The notes: a model not told the origin generated them from the sequence alone. A DNA stretch of 64,000 bases from Pseudomonadota bacterium (GCA_021815805.1 JAKAZQ010000001.1:74998-138997); one strand, 5' to 3'. Positions 1 through 10,443 are shown, numbered from the stretch's first letter. Numbers and translations: made by a program.

Positions 1-157
1 CAGGGTGCGGGCAGGCGCGGGATCGGCCGATCCTAGGCCCGGCCGCAAGACCGCGCGAGGCGCAAGGAAACTGCGACGGACGGCGCGGCGGCGGCAGCCG
101 CGGCCGCCCCGCCGGGGACGTCATGGACGTCGACGCGGGTGGCGCGGCGTCCGGCCG

Positions 158-1450
158 TCAGAACACGATCGCGGGACCCGTTCCCTCGTAGGTCGGCATG
201 CCCTGGAACACGACACCCACGCTGCGGCCGAAGAAGAACGGGAGCCCCATGTCCAGAAACCCGCTCAGCGCCGGAGTCGACCCGGAGGCTTGCGCGAGGT
301 CATCGTACGCATAGTTCGTCGGGCTCTGGAACAACAAGTTGCTCGCATTGTCGACGGAGAAATCGATGGTTGCGGTGGTTCCGTTGCTGCCGCTGATACT
401 GGCGTGCAGCGTGGTCGCCGCGGACGGGCAATACATCGAGGTCGTGAGTTGCGAGCCCGAGCAGATCGGCAGGCTCGCGTCCTCGAAGTAGTACATCGGG
501 GAACCGCTGTCGAAAATGGCGCTCATGCTCGCACCCGATGAACCATAGCTCGCCGAAAGGCCGGCTCCGGACGCCGCGTACTGGGCGAGGCCCAACGCGC
601 CCAGGGTATTGTCCGGCTGGGTATCGACACCGAAGGTCATGGTTCCCGTCACGGATACCGCCCCTGCGGCGGGAATCGCCGGCAAGGTCAGCAACACGCC
701 GTTGTTGTCCTGACTGAACCGAGTCACGGGATTGGTCACCTGCTGCGCCAGCGCGACGGCGACTTCGCCAGCACCCGCGTAGTAGTAGGGCGTGGGCCCG
801 GCCGCGCAATAGGATCCGCAGTCCTGCATCAACGCGTCGAGGCCGATGAGGCCGTTGCCACCGAGGCCGCTGGAGCCTCGCGGAGCCGAGATCATGCCGA
901 AGCTGCCGGCCGCCGACGCACAGGCCGGCGCAACCGGCGCGACACCGTCCTGGACCACCTGGATGGGCGTCGCGGCCGCCTGCTCGCCGGCCATGGCGAC
1001 GTCGGCCGTTCGCACGGTGCCCCACATGTTGCCGCCGGCGAACATCGCGCACTCGTTGACCGGCACGCCCTGGCTCATCTCTTCCGGCAGGCCGGACAGC
1101 ATGGCCGGGGACAGTGCGCTGGCGAAGATGCGCAGTCCCGTGGAGCCCGTATCCACCACGACATCCGGAATGGTCTGGCATGTCGTCGTTCCGGGTACGC
1201 ACAAGGTGACCGACACGTAGGCGCGATTGAACGTGTCGTAGGTCTGGCCCCCGGCAGTCAGCACGACCTGGTTGGCGACGCTCGAGCCCGCGACCCCGGA
1301 ATCGACGGGGTTCGCGCCGCTTGCGGTGGTCGGGCTCACGGCGCTGTGGGCGCTGGCGCTGCCGGGTGCTGCACCGCCACCGCCTCCGCCACAGGCGGAC
1401 AGCGCGAGGCTCAGGCAGGCCATGGCGACAACGCAGAGATGTTTTTTCAT
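158..1450 (-). CDS. DUF3443 family secreted lipoprotein
   Basis: ORF; N-terminus MKKHLCVVAMACLSLALSACGGG is a lipoprotein-type signal (LALSAC); body resembles DUF3443 (VVVDTGSTGLRIFASAL). Start chosen at the Met preceding the signal peptide. Confidence 0.85.
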   Translation of the reverse strand: MKKHLCVVAMACLSLALSACGGGGGGAAPGSASAHSAVSPTTASGANPVDSGVAGSSVANQVVLTAGGQTYDTFNRAYVSVTLCVPGTTTCQTIPDVVVDTGSTGLRIFASALSPAMLSGLPEEMSQGVPVNECAMFAGGNMWGTVRTADVAMAGEQAAATPIQVVQDGVAPVAPACASAAGSFGMISAPRGSSGLGGNGLIGLDALMQDCGSYCAAGPTPYYYAGAGEVAVALAQQVTNPVTRFSQDNNGVLLTLPAIPAAGAVSVTGTMTFGVDTQPDNTLGALGLAQYAASGAGLSASYGSSGASMSAIFDSGSPMYYFEDASLPICSGSQLTTSMYCPSAATTLHASISGSNGTTATIDFSVDNASNLLFQSPTNYAYDDLAQASGSTPALSGFLDMGLPFFFGRSVGVVFQGMPTYEGTGPAIVF

Positions 1451-1460
1451 GTTCTGCTCT

Positions 1461-1874
1461 TCAGGGGAACGTGAATCCGGCGGGCATATCCGACGCCAGG
1501 TAGGCATGGCCCTGGAAATGGGGCATGGATCCGCGCGAGACGACCACGAGATCCCCCGACGCCTGCTCAGACACGTTGCCGATCGGATTGAGCGTCGCGT
1601 CCACCCGGAAATACGAGCCCAGCAGTTGCCGCAGATCCGGCTTGATGGGGCCGTCCCACGATATGGCGAACACCACGTCCTGCGCGTTCACGTACTGCGT
1701 GACGACCACCCCGTCGGCCTGGGTCGATGCCAGCGAGGTCCAGGCCGCATCGACCTGCCTGAACGATTGCGCCGTTCCCGGCATGGCCGAAGGCGTCAGC
1801 ACCTGCCCGAGCTGGGCATGCGCCGTGCCCGCAAGCAGCAGCGTCGCCACGAAGATTCCAGCAATGATTTTCAC
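1461..1874 (-). CDS. DUF2844 family secreted protein
   Basis: ORF with signal peptide VKIIAGIFVATLLLAGTAHAQ (GTG start) directly upstream of the DUF3443 gene; about 10 bp gap suggests an operon. Confidence 0.75.
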   Translation of the reverse strand: MKIIAGIFVATLLLAGTAHAQLGQVLTPSAMPGTAQSFRQVDAAWTSLASTQADGVVVTQYVNAQDVVFAISWDGPIKPDLRQLLGSYFRVDATLNPIGNVSEQASGDLVVVSRGSMPHFQGHAYLASDMPAGFTFP

Positions 1875-2330
1875 GTCCAAAGCCCTCTGATTGGCGTCCG
1901 GCTGCGGTGGCCCGGATGTCCCGATCGTGGCTGCGCACTGTGCCAACCGACGGGCCACGCGCAGCCATGGATCAACCTGCCGCCAATCTATTCGCCGCCG
2001 CGCGCGCTTCCATCGGCTGCTGCCTCGATCCGCGCGGGATGTCGTGAAGTCCATCACGGAATCCGGTTTTTCCGTGGTCGGGAAGCTTCCGTGGTCGGGT
2101 AGCGGCGACTGCGGGCCTCGGCAGCAGTCGCCTGCGGTCCGGGCGCGACGGCCGGGCGCATCCATGCCGGCGCTGTCGCAAACCCCTTGGCGCCGCGAGC
2201 GAGCGCGACGCCTGCGAGCCGACGGGGCCCATGCACCCCCTCACGTCGCGCTTGCATGGGGAAAACACGTTTTTCGGATCATCGGCCGCCACCGCCAGCT
2301 GCCGTCGAGGCAGTTGCGTTTTCGCTCGGC

Positions 2331-2416
2331 GCCTCCCGAATCCAGGTGTCAAAGCAGGCATCTGCTGGCCCGGCGCCGCGATCGTGAATTTTTGGGGCAA
2401 ATTTCGGGACGAATCC
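2331..2416. repeat. Imperfect copy of the tRNA-Pro-adjacent junction sequence (half-junction 1)
   Basis: Aligns with about 3346-3432: 'cccgaatccaggtg...cgccgcgatcgtgaatttttggggcaaatttcgggacgaatcc' versus 'cccgaatccatgtg...cgccgcgctcgcgaatttttgggacagatttggggacaatcc'. Confidence 0.7.
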
Positions 2417-2674
2417 TCGCGCCCTGCCGAGGCAGGATGACCCTGCAACAGCCCTCGACGCCAGGGGGCCATTGACAGCATGAATTCATGTTGTCGTGAT
2501 TGCCGACATGCAGGCCTCACTGTTGCTGCGCCGTCGAGACATCAAGGCGGACGGTGGGCTGATCGCCACTATGGGCGACGAATCGGCGCCGGAATGGACC
2601 GCCCCTGGCGAATTGCAGCAGGCTCGCCCCCTGCCGGCCATGATCCTGCGGGCGAGTGCTCAGGTCCCCGATGG

Positions 2675-2998
2675 TCAAGCCGCGAGCTTCGCGCTGGCCA
2701 GGCGATTCAGGCTGACACCTTGCTCGGCCGCTTGCATGGCCAGGGCGCGGTGCACAGCGGGGGGAATCCTGACCCGGAACTCGCCGCTGTAGTGCTTCTC
2801 GGCCAGAGGCACGGGAATTTCCTCTCCCTCAGCGCGCATGTCTTCCACGGCCTGCGCGACCAGGCGTCGAACCCCCTTCAAGGCGGCGTCGGGGCTCGAG
2901 GCCAACCGGGACAGCGAGGGAAACTCGGCGCACAGACCAACGTGCTCTCCGTCTTCCGGCGACCAAGTGACGCGATAGGTGTAATGATCGACGTCCAT
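2675..2998 (-). CDS. hicB: HicB family antitoxin (type II TA)
   Basis: MDVDHYTYRVTWSPEDGEHVGLCAEFPSLSRLASSPDAALKG...FRVRIPPAVHRALAMQAAEQGVSLNRLASAKL: HicB-like N-terminal domain plus C-terminal DNA-binding (Arc/CopG-like) region. Confidence 0.8.
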   Translation of the reverse strand: MDVDHYTYRVTWSPEDGEHVGLCAEFPSLSRLASSPDAALKGVRRLVAQAVEDMRAEGEEIPVPLAEKHYSGEFRVRIPPAVHRALAMQAAEQGVSLNRLASAKLAA

Positions 2999-3200
2999 GT
3001 TGCATGCCCTCCAGCTTGTCCATCGCAAGAAGCACCTGACGCACCTGGTACACCTTGGCTTTGCCCTTGTCCGATTGAATGTTGATACGCGGCTCCCCGA
3101 ACCGCTCCGCGCGCACCCGGTAGAGGTCGGCGAATCGGACATTGGCCGGCTCGCGCCGCATCTTTTCCAGAATCTTCCGGGTATCACCCACGGTAAGCAT
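2987..3200 (-). pseudogene. hicA: HicA-like toxin remnant with apparent internal in-frame deletion
   Basis: MLTVGDTRKILEKMRREPANVRFADLYRVRAERFGEPR|INIQSDKGKAKVYQVRQVLLAMDKLEGMQHG matches HicA-like N- and C-terminal parts, but the central GSxH...F.TPW segment expected between GEPR and (V/I)NIQ is absent; the reading frame runs on into hicB. Confidence 0.6.
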
Positions 3201-3221
3201 GGTACCACTAATGGCACCACT
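3199..3221. promoter_or_regulatory. Candidate HicB operator (direct repeat ATGGTACCACT / ATGGCACCACT)
   Basis: Two 11-bp near-identical repeats spaced 12 bp apart, overlapping the predicted hicA start codon. Confidence 0.4.
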
Positions 3222-3230
3222 TCGTCATAA

Positions 3231-3354
3231 GATCCCTCGGGACCGTCGGTGGCGACGACGCAGCAAAAAGGGCCCGGTCCGTGAAGACCGAGCCCTTTCC
3301 CTGGATTTCTGGTCGGGGTGAGAGGATTCGAACCTCCGGCCTCTGCGTCCCGAA
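3231..3354. repeat. Direct repeat: tRNA-Pro 3' half plus downstream terminator (copy away from the tRNA)
   Basis: 3310-3354 matches 4348-4392 (CCA end, acceptor, T arm, anticodon side) with one mismatch; 3231-3309 matches 4271-4347 imperfectly, including the terminator hairpin. Confidence 0.85.
3265..3298 (-). terminator. Rho-independent terminator (duplicated tRNA terminator copy)
   Basis: Minus strand AAAGGGCTCGGTC-TTCAC-GGACCGGGCCCTTTTT hairpin with T run. Confidence 0.6.
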
Positions 3355-3488
3355 TCCATGTGCCACAGGCCGCCTTTGTTGGCCTTGCGCCGCGCTCGCG
3401 AATTTTTGGGACAGATTTGGGGACAATCCCACCTCCCGGATCTGCGAGGACCCGTCACGCGCAGGGCGGCCACGCCGGAACATGCCAC

Positions 3489-3517
3489 TTGCGAATCATA
3501 GCACGCGGTGCTATATT
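3489..3517 (+). promoter_or_regulatory. Candidate sigma70 promoter with overlapping palindromic operator for the TA operon
   Basis: TTGCGA-N17-TATATT; perfect inverted repeat ATAGCAC-GCG-GTGCTAT at 3498-3514 lies over the spacer and -10. Confidence 0.55.
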
Positions 3518-3538
3518 TCAAGGATCAAGGAGACGGGC

Positions 3539-3913
3539 ATGGCGGTTTACAAGACCCGGTGGTTCGACCGCTGGGCGTGCAAAGAAGGATTGGTCACGTC
3601 CAGTCTTTGCGCCGCGGTGCACGAAATGGCGCGCGGCTTGGTTGATGCAGACCTCGGCGGTGGGCTGGTCAAGAAGCGGATCGGGCGGCCCGGGCAAGGG
3701 AAGAGTGGCGGCTATCGCACGCTGGTCGCCACCAACAAGGGCAGCCGCTGGGTGTTCGTGTTCGGCTTCCCAAAGAACGCGCGCAGCAACATCGACAAGG
3801 ACGAAACCGAGGCCTTGAAGAAGTTGGCAGCGTACCTGTTGTCACTCACGCCGCAGGCGCTCGGTAAAGCACAGAGTGCCGGTGAACTGATTGAGGTGGA
3901 ATGCGATGCGTAA
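3539..3913 (+). CDS. RelE/HigB-type toxin (type II TA)
   Basis: MAVYKTRWFDRWACKEGL...GGYRTLVATNKGSRWVFVFGFPKNARSNIDKDETEALKKLAAYLL: RelE/HigB-like fold; RBS aaggag upstream. Confidence 0.8.
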   Translation: MAVYKTRWFDRWACKEGLVTSSLCAAVHEMARGLVDADLGGGLVKKRIGRPGQGKSGGYRTLVATNKGSRWVFVFGFPKNARSNIDKDETEALKKLAAYLLSLTPQALGKAQSAGELIEVECDA

Positions 3914-4220
3914 GACCAAGTCTCCGATCCTTGCAGCCGTGCATGACACGGCCAAGGGTCTGCACAAGGCGGGCGTGATGGATCAAGTCACGCTGCGTGA
4001 ATTCGACCAGCTCTGTCTGCCGCCGGTCGAGCCGTTGCAGCCCGAGCAGATCAAACAGATCCGAGAGACAACGCGGGTCAGTCAGGCCGTCTTTGCCCGT
4101 CTGCTGAACACCAGTCTCTCGACGGTGCAGAAGTGGGAAATCGGCCAGAAGAAACCCACGGGCACCGCCCTCAAACTGCTGCACCTGGTGCGCAAACGCG
4201 GAATCGAAGTGGTCGCCTGA
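3906..4220 (+). CDS. XRE/HigA-type HTH antitoxin
   Basis: VSQAVFARLLNTSLSTVQKWEIGQKKPTGTALKLLHLV helix-turn-helix; overlaps the toxin stop codon. Confidence 0.8.
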   Translation: MRKTKSPILAAVHDTAKGLHKAGVMDQVTLREFDQLCLPPVEPLQPEQIKQIRETTRVSQAVFARLLNTSLSTVQKWEIGQKKPTGTALKLLHLVRKRGIEVVA

Positions 4221-4270
4221 CGACAGCTCGGGCGCGGCAAGGGAGCCCTTGCGGCCATGCGCCGGGTCAC

Positions 4271-4392
4271 GATCCGGGGGCCGTCGATGGTGAGGAAGCA
4301 GCAAAAAGGGCTCGGTCCGCGAAGACCGAGCCCTTTTCCTGCATTCCTGGTCGGGGTGAGAGGATTCGAACCTCCGGCCTCTACGTCCCGAA
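4271..4392. repeat. Direct repeat: tRNA-Pro 3' half plus downstream terminator (copy at the intact tRNA)
   Basis: Partner of 3231-3354. Confidence 0.85.
4303..4337 (-). terminator. Rho-independent terminator of tRNA-Pro
   Basis: Minus strand AAAAGGGCTCGGTC-TTCGC-GGACCGAGCCCTTTTT. Confidence 0.75.
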
Positions 4393-4424
4393 CGTAGCGC
4401 TCTACCAGGCTAAGCTACACCCCG
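4348..4424 (-). tRNA. tRNA-Pro(CGG)
   Basis: Reverse complement CGGGGTGTAGCTTAGCCTGGTAGAGCGCTACGTTCGGGACGTAGAGGCCGGAGGTTCGAATCCTCTCACCCCGACCA folds as a cloverleaf, anticodon CGG, encoded CCA. Confidence 0.95.
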
Positions 4425-4654
4425 AATCTGAAACTGCCCTGAACTGCCATGAAACTGGCAATCACGCCTGCCCGTCCATGATGCCGGACCTGCAGCGCTC
4501 CGCCACCTGCATGTCTTTCGTGATTCGCCCGACCGGACTTGGCAGCCGCAGCGGGTTTTCGAAAAAGCGCGTCATTAGGCAAGCCTGCTAGTGTAGCAAA
4601 GACCACTCGAGCAAGCTAGTTCTGTAGTTCTGCGCGCGGGTCCGAGCGACAGGC

Positions 4655-5629
4655 TCAGGCATCGCGCCGCAGGCTGTACTCGCACAACTCGATCAACGAC
4701 CGGCGATGCGGCCCCTCGGGCAGTGCCCGCGCCACGCCCAGCGCCTGCTGCAACTCGGCACGTGCCACCGCATGCACCTCGTCGATCGCACCGCAGGCCT
4801 GCACCACCTGCAGGATCTGCGGCAGGCGCTCGGCGTTGCCGTCGCGGATCGCCTGCTCGATCAGGGCGCGCTGCTCCCCGTCGACGCGCTGCATGGCCAG
4901 GATCAACGGCAGCGTGGGCTTTCCTTCGCGCAGATCGTCTCCGACATTCTTGCCCATCTGCTCGGCATTGCCGTTGTAGTCCAGGGCATCGTCGATCAAC
5001 TGGAACGCCATGCCGACCGAACGACCATAGGTCGCCGCCTGCTCCTCGGCGTCGGCCGAGCAGCCCGCGAGCACGGCGCCGATGCGCGCCGAGGCCTCGA
5101 ACAGCGCGGCTGTCTTGTCGTGGATCACCCGCATGTACTGCTCGATGCCGATCTGCGGGTCGTGCATGTTCATCAGCTGCTGCACCTCACCCTCGGCGAT
5201 CACGTTGGTCGCGTCGGCGAGGATGCGCAGGATGCGAAGCTTGCCCGCGGCGACCATCATCTGGAAGGAGCGCGAGTACAGAAAATCGCCCGACAGCACG
5301 CTGGCGGCATTGCCGTAGGTCGCGTTGCTGGTCTGGCGCCCCCGACGCAACTGCGACTCGTCGACCACGTCGTCGTGCAGCAGCGTGGCGGTGTGGATCA
5401 TCTCGACCACCGCGGCCAGGTCGTGCAGGTCGGCGCCGTCGTAGCCGTGGGCCCGCGCCAGCAGCAGCAGCAGCGCCGGGCGCAACCGCTTGCCTCCGGC
5501 CCCGACGATGTAGCTGCCGATGGCGCTGATCAGGGGCACCTCGGACGCCAGTGCACGCCGGATCGACGCGTCCACCTGCTGCATGTCCTGGGCAATGGGG
5601 GCGAGTATGTTCGAGATCGAGGAGGTCAC
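4655..5629 (-). CDS. ispB: Octaprenyl/polyprenyl diphosphate synthase
   Basis: IGSYIVGAGGKRLRPALLLL...LLHDDVVDESQLRRG...GMAFQLIDDALDY: FARM/SARM prenyltransferase motifs. Confidence 0.95.
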   Translation of the reverse strand: MTSSISNILAPIAQDMQQVDASIRRALASEVPLISAIGSYIVGAGGKRLRPALLLLLARAHGYDGADLHDLAAVVEMIHTATLLHDDVVDESQLRRGRQTSNATYGNAASVLSGDFLYSRSFQMMVAAGKLRILRILADATNVIAEGEVQQLMNMHDPQIGIEQYMRVIHDKTAALFEASARIGAVLAGCSADAEEQAATYGRSVGMAFQLIDDALDYNGNAEQMGKNVGDDLREGKPTLPLILAMQRVDGEQRALIEQAIRDGNAERLPQILQVVQACGAIDEVHAVARAELQQALGVARALPEGPHRRSLIELCEYSLRRDA

Positions 5630-5865
5630 GTAGCAACGAGGATGGACGGAAACGACGGCCCGCAGATTCTAATGAGCGCGCCACGCCCGGGAGCACGAAC
5701 GCGACAGCGCGCGCACAGCCGTGGTATGCCTGCGCGACGTCTGCTACGATGAGGGGTTCGTCGTGCAAGCCCTTGGCGGCTGCGAGGCGAGCCCCGATAG
5801 CGGGCGCGAGAAACCGGGCCGGAGAGACATCGTGCCCGGGAAAGCGCGCACCGCGCACGAGAGCT

Positions 5866-5914
5866 GGCAGATAAGGCGGCAGATGAGGCGGCAGTTGGGC
5901 GGCGGCAGTTGGGC
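5866..5914. repeat. Short degenerate tandem repeat (about 12 bp unit GGCAGATRAGGC/GGCAGTTGGGC)
   Basis: ggcagataaggc ggcagatgaggc ggcagttgggc ggc ggcagttgggc between ispB and rplU. Confidence 0.6.
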
Positions 5915-6065
5915 GCGAGAAATCGTGCCCACGGCCCGTGCCCACAGCCGATCGTGCGCACAGTCAATCGGGTGCTCGCACCAGCGCAAGGCTGCCGGCG
6001 TTCGCAAGGCCCGCCTGTGCCCCGCGCGGGACGCAGGCGAGCGATCCATTTTCCAGGAGTCCCCT

Positions 6066-6377
6066 ATGTATGCGGTCATAAAAACCGGCGGCAAGCAGTA
6101 CAAGGTCGCTGCCGGCGACAAGATCAAGGTAGAACAGATTGCCGCAGACGTTGGCCAGGACATCGTGCTCGACCAGGTGCTCGCCGTTTTCGACGGCGCG
6201 GACGCCCGGCTCGGGGCCCCGCTGCTCGCGGGCGCCACGGTGAAGGCCAAGGTTCTGGCGCACGGGCGTGGCGAGAAGGTGCACATCTTCAAGATGCGCC
6301 GCCGCAAGCACTATCAGAAGCGCCAGGGCCACCGGCAGAATTTCACCGAACTGCACATCGAAAGCATCGCTGCTTGA
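6066..6377 (+). CDS. rplU: 50S ribosomal protein L21
   Basis: [25 protein letters not shown]... Confidence 0.98.
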   Translation: MYAVIKTGGKQYKVAAGDKIKVEQIAADVGQDIVLDQVLAVFDGADARLGAPLLAGATVKAKVLAHGRGEKVHIFKMRRRKHYQKRQGHRQNFTELHIESIAA

Positions 6378-6389
6378 GGAGCGAACGAC

Positions 6390-6659
6390 ATGGCACAGAA
6401 AAAAGGCGGCGGCTCCACGCGCAACGGCCGTGACTCCGAGGCCAAACGACTCGGCGTGAAGGTGTTCGGCGGCCAGACCGTGGCCGCCGGATCGATCATC
6501 GTGCGTCAACGCGGCACCCGCTTCCACCCGGGCAGCAACGTCGGCGTGGGCAAGGATCACACGCTGTTCGCGCTGGTCGACGGCAAGGTCGAGTTCGCGC
6601 GCAAGGGCGCGTTCGATCGCCAGTACGTCATCGTCGCTCCGCTGCCTGCACAGGCCTGA
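6390..6659 (+). CDS. rpmA: 50S ribosomal protein L27
   Basis: [29 protein letters not shown]... Confidence 0.98.
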   Translation: MAQKKGGGSTRNGRDSEAKRLGVKVFGGQTVAAGSIIVRQRGTRFHPGSNVGVGKDHTLFALVDGKVEFARKGAFDRQYVIVAPLPAQA

Positions 6660-6731
6660 GCCCGAGCGACGCCGGCCCGCCCGACGGCGGCCGGCGCCGC
6701 CCCCCCCTGCAATTCCAGCGGCACGCCCTGA

Positions 6732-9021
<2,290 letters not shown>

Positions 9022-9044
9022 GTGCCGGGACTTCGACGCGGCGC

Positions 9045-9288
9045 TCAAGCCATCGCCGGGCCGCCCCAAGATGGCTTGCCCCCCTGGGGGGCGGGCTGGG
9101 CGCAGCCCGGCCCTGGGGGCTCTCCTCAAGCCATCGCCGGGCCGCCCCAAGATGGCTTGCCCCCCTGGGGGGCGGGCTGGGCGCAGCCCGGCCCTGGGGG
9201 TTCCTCTCAACCCATCGCCGGGCCGCCCCAAGATGGCTTGACCCCCCTGGGGGGCGGGCTGGGCGCAGCCCGGCCCTGGGGGTTCCTC
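9045..9288. repeat. Three tandem 81-82 bp intergenic repeats
   Basis: Copies 9045-9125, 9126-9206, 9207-9288 of 'tcaagccatcgccgggccgccccaagatggcttgcccccctggggggcgggctgggcgcagcccggccctggggg(c/t)tcctc'. Confidence 0.95.
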
Positions 9289-9856
9289 AGTAGGAATCGG
9301 GGTAGCGCGCCGCGCCGTGCCCGATGCCGCGTCGCAGTCGACGCACCAGCCTGGCCGCGTCGCCCAGCGTGGCCGGGCCGCTGCACCAATAGTCGCGCTC
9401 CAGCACCGCGTGCACTTCCGTGTTCGACTGCAGGTCGATCGAGCGCCAGGCGCGGGCGTGGGCGAGCACCCAGCGCGACTCGGCCTGGCTCCAGGTCGCG
9501 TATGTGTGCCAGCTGTCGCCGGCGCAGTCGAGCCCCTCGTACGACACGTTGCGAAATCCCGACGGGCTTTGCACCACCAGCGTGTAGCGCACCACGCCGC
9601 GCGGTTCGACGACGACACTGCCGGCGTCGACCATGAAGCGCAGGTTCGAACCCGCCGGCATCGGCACGCGCAGCAGGTCGGCGCCGGCGGCCGGCGGCGC
9701 GGCCGGCAGTCGCAACCCGGCGGACCCGGGCGCTGCCGGGCTCGGCAGGCCCGCGATGCGCGGCTGCGCCGCGACGAGCGCGGTGCAGCCCGCCAGAGCC
9801 GCCGCGATGCCCCACGCCGCGATGCGTCGCGGCAACTCCCGTCGCCGCGCCTTCAT
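9287..9856 (-). CDS. CNP1-like family lipoprotein
   Basis: Signal [27 protein letters not shown]...[23 protein letters not shown]...WHTYATWS typical of CNP1-like proteins. Confidence 0.75.
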   Translation of the reverse strand: MKARRRELPRRIAAWGIAAALAGCTALVAAQPRIAGLPSPAAPGSAGLRLPAAPPAAGADLLRVPMPAGSNLRFMVDAGSVVVEPRGVVRYTLVVQSPSGFRNVSYEGLDCAGDSWHTYATWSQAESRWVLAHARAWRSIDLQSNTEVHAVLERDYWCSGPATLGDAARLVRRLRRGIGHGAARYPDSY

Positions 9857-10443
9857 TCCGGGGCGGCCTCGGTGTGCAGCGCTGCCGCCGCCGGCTGGTG
9901 CTGCTGTTCGTGCTGGTGATGCTGGTGCTGGTGGCGCACATGCGCGCGCAGGTAGCGGGTACGCGGCTCCTGGCGCGGCAGCAGGTGCGACAACTCGCTC
10001 AGCGCCTGCTGGTACACCGCGCGCTTGAACTCGATCACGCTGTCGAGTTCCACCCAGTAGTCGTTCCAGCGCCAGGCGTCGAACTCGGGGTGGTCGGTGG
10101 CGCGCAGGCACACGTCGCTGTCACGCCCGGTCAGGCGCAGCAGAAACCAGATCTGCTTCTGCCCCTTGTATACGCCGCGGTGATCGCGGCGCAGGTACTG
10201 CGCCGGCACCTCGTAGCGCAACCAGTTTCGCGTGCGGCCCAGCACATGCACGTGGCACGGCTTGAGGCCGACCTCCTCGAACAACTCGCGGTACATCGCC
10301 TGCTCCGGCGTCTCGCCGACATGGATGCCGCCTTGCGGGAACTGCCATGCATGCCCGCTGATGCGCTTGCCCCAGAACACCTGGTTCCTGGGGTTGAGCA
10401 GGATGATGCCGACGTTGGGACGGTAACCCTCTCGGTCCAACAT
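9853..10443 (-). CDS. rppH: RNA pyrophosphohydrolase (Nudix)
   Basis: [40 protein letters not shown]...REL.EE.GL Nudix box. Confidence 0.93.
   Translation of the reverse strand: MLDREGYRPNVGIILLNPRNQVFWGKRISGHAWQFPQGGIHVGETPEQAMYRELFEEVGLKPCHVHVLGRTRNWLRYEVPAQYLRRDHRGVYKGQKQIWFLLRLTGRDSDVCLRATDHPEFDAWRWNDYWVELDSVIEFKRAVYQQALSELSHLLPRQEPRTRYLRAHVRHQHQHHQHEQQHQPAAAALHTEAAPE

Noticed and set aside
2331-2416. Remnant of an integrase gene 3' end
   Set aside because: The 'gaatttttgggacagatttggggacaa' type sequence is reminiscent of integrase 3' ends at tRNA sites, but no integrase domain is translatable; kept only as a repeat/junction.
4133-4591. 152-aa plus-strand ORF over the tRNA-Pro
   Set aside because: It spans the tRNA and terminator antisense; no domain.
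9045-9288. Possible CRISPR array
   Set aside because: The repeats are contiguous with no unique spacers and there are no cas genes.
9022-9636. ORF across the triple repeat encoding a periodic PPQDGLPPWGAGWAQPGPGGS protein
   Set aside because: The period is an artefact of an 81-bp (27-codon) noncoding repeat; the downstream part is antisense to the CNP1-like gene.
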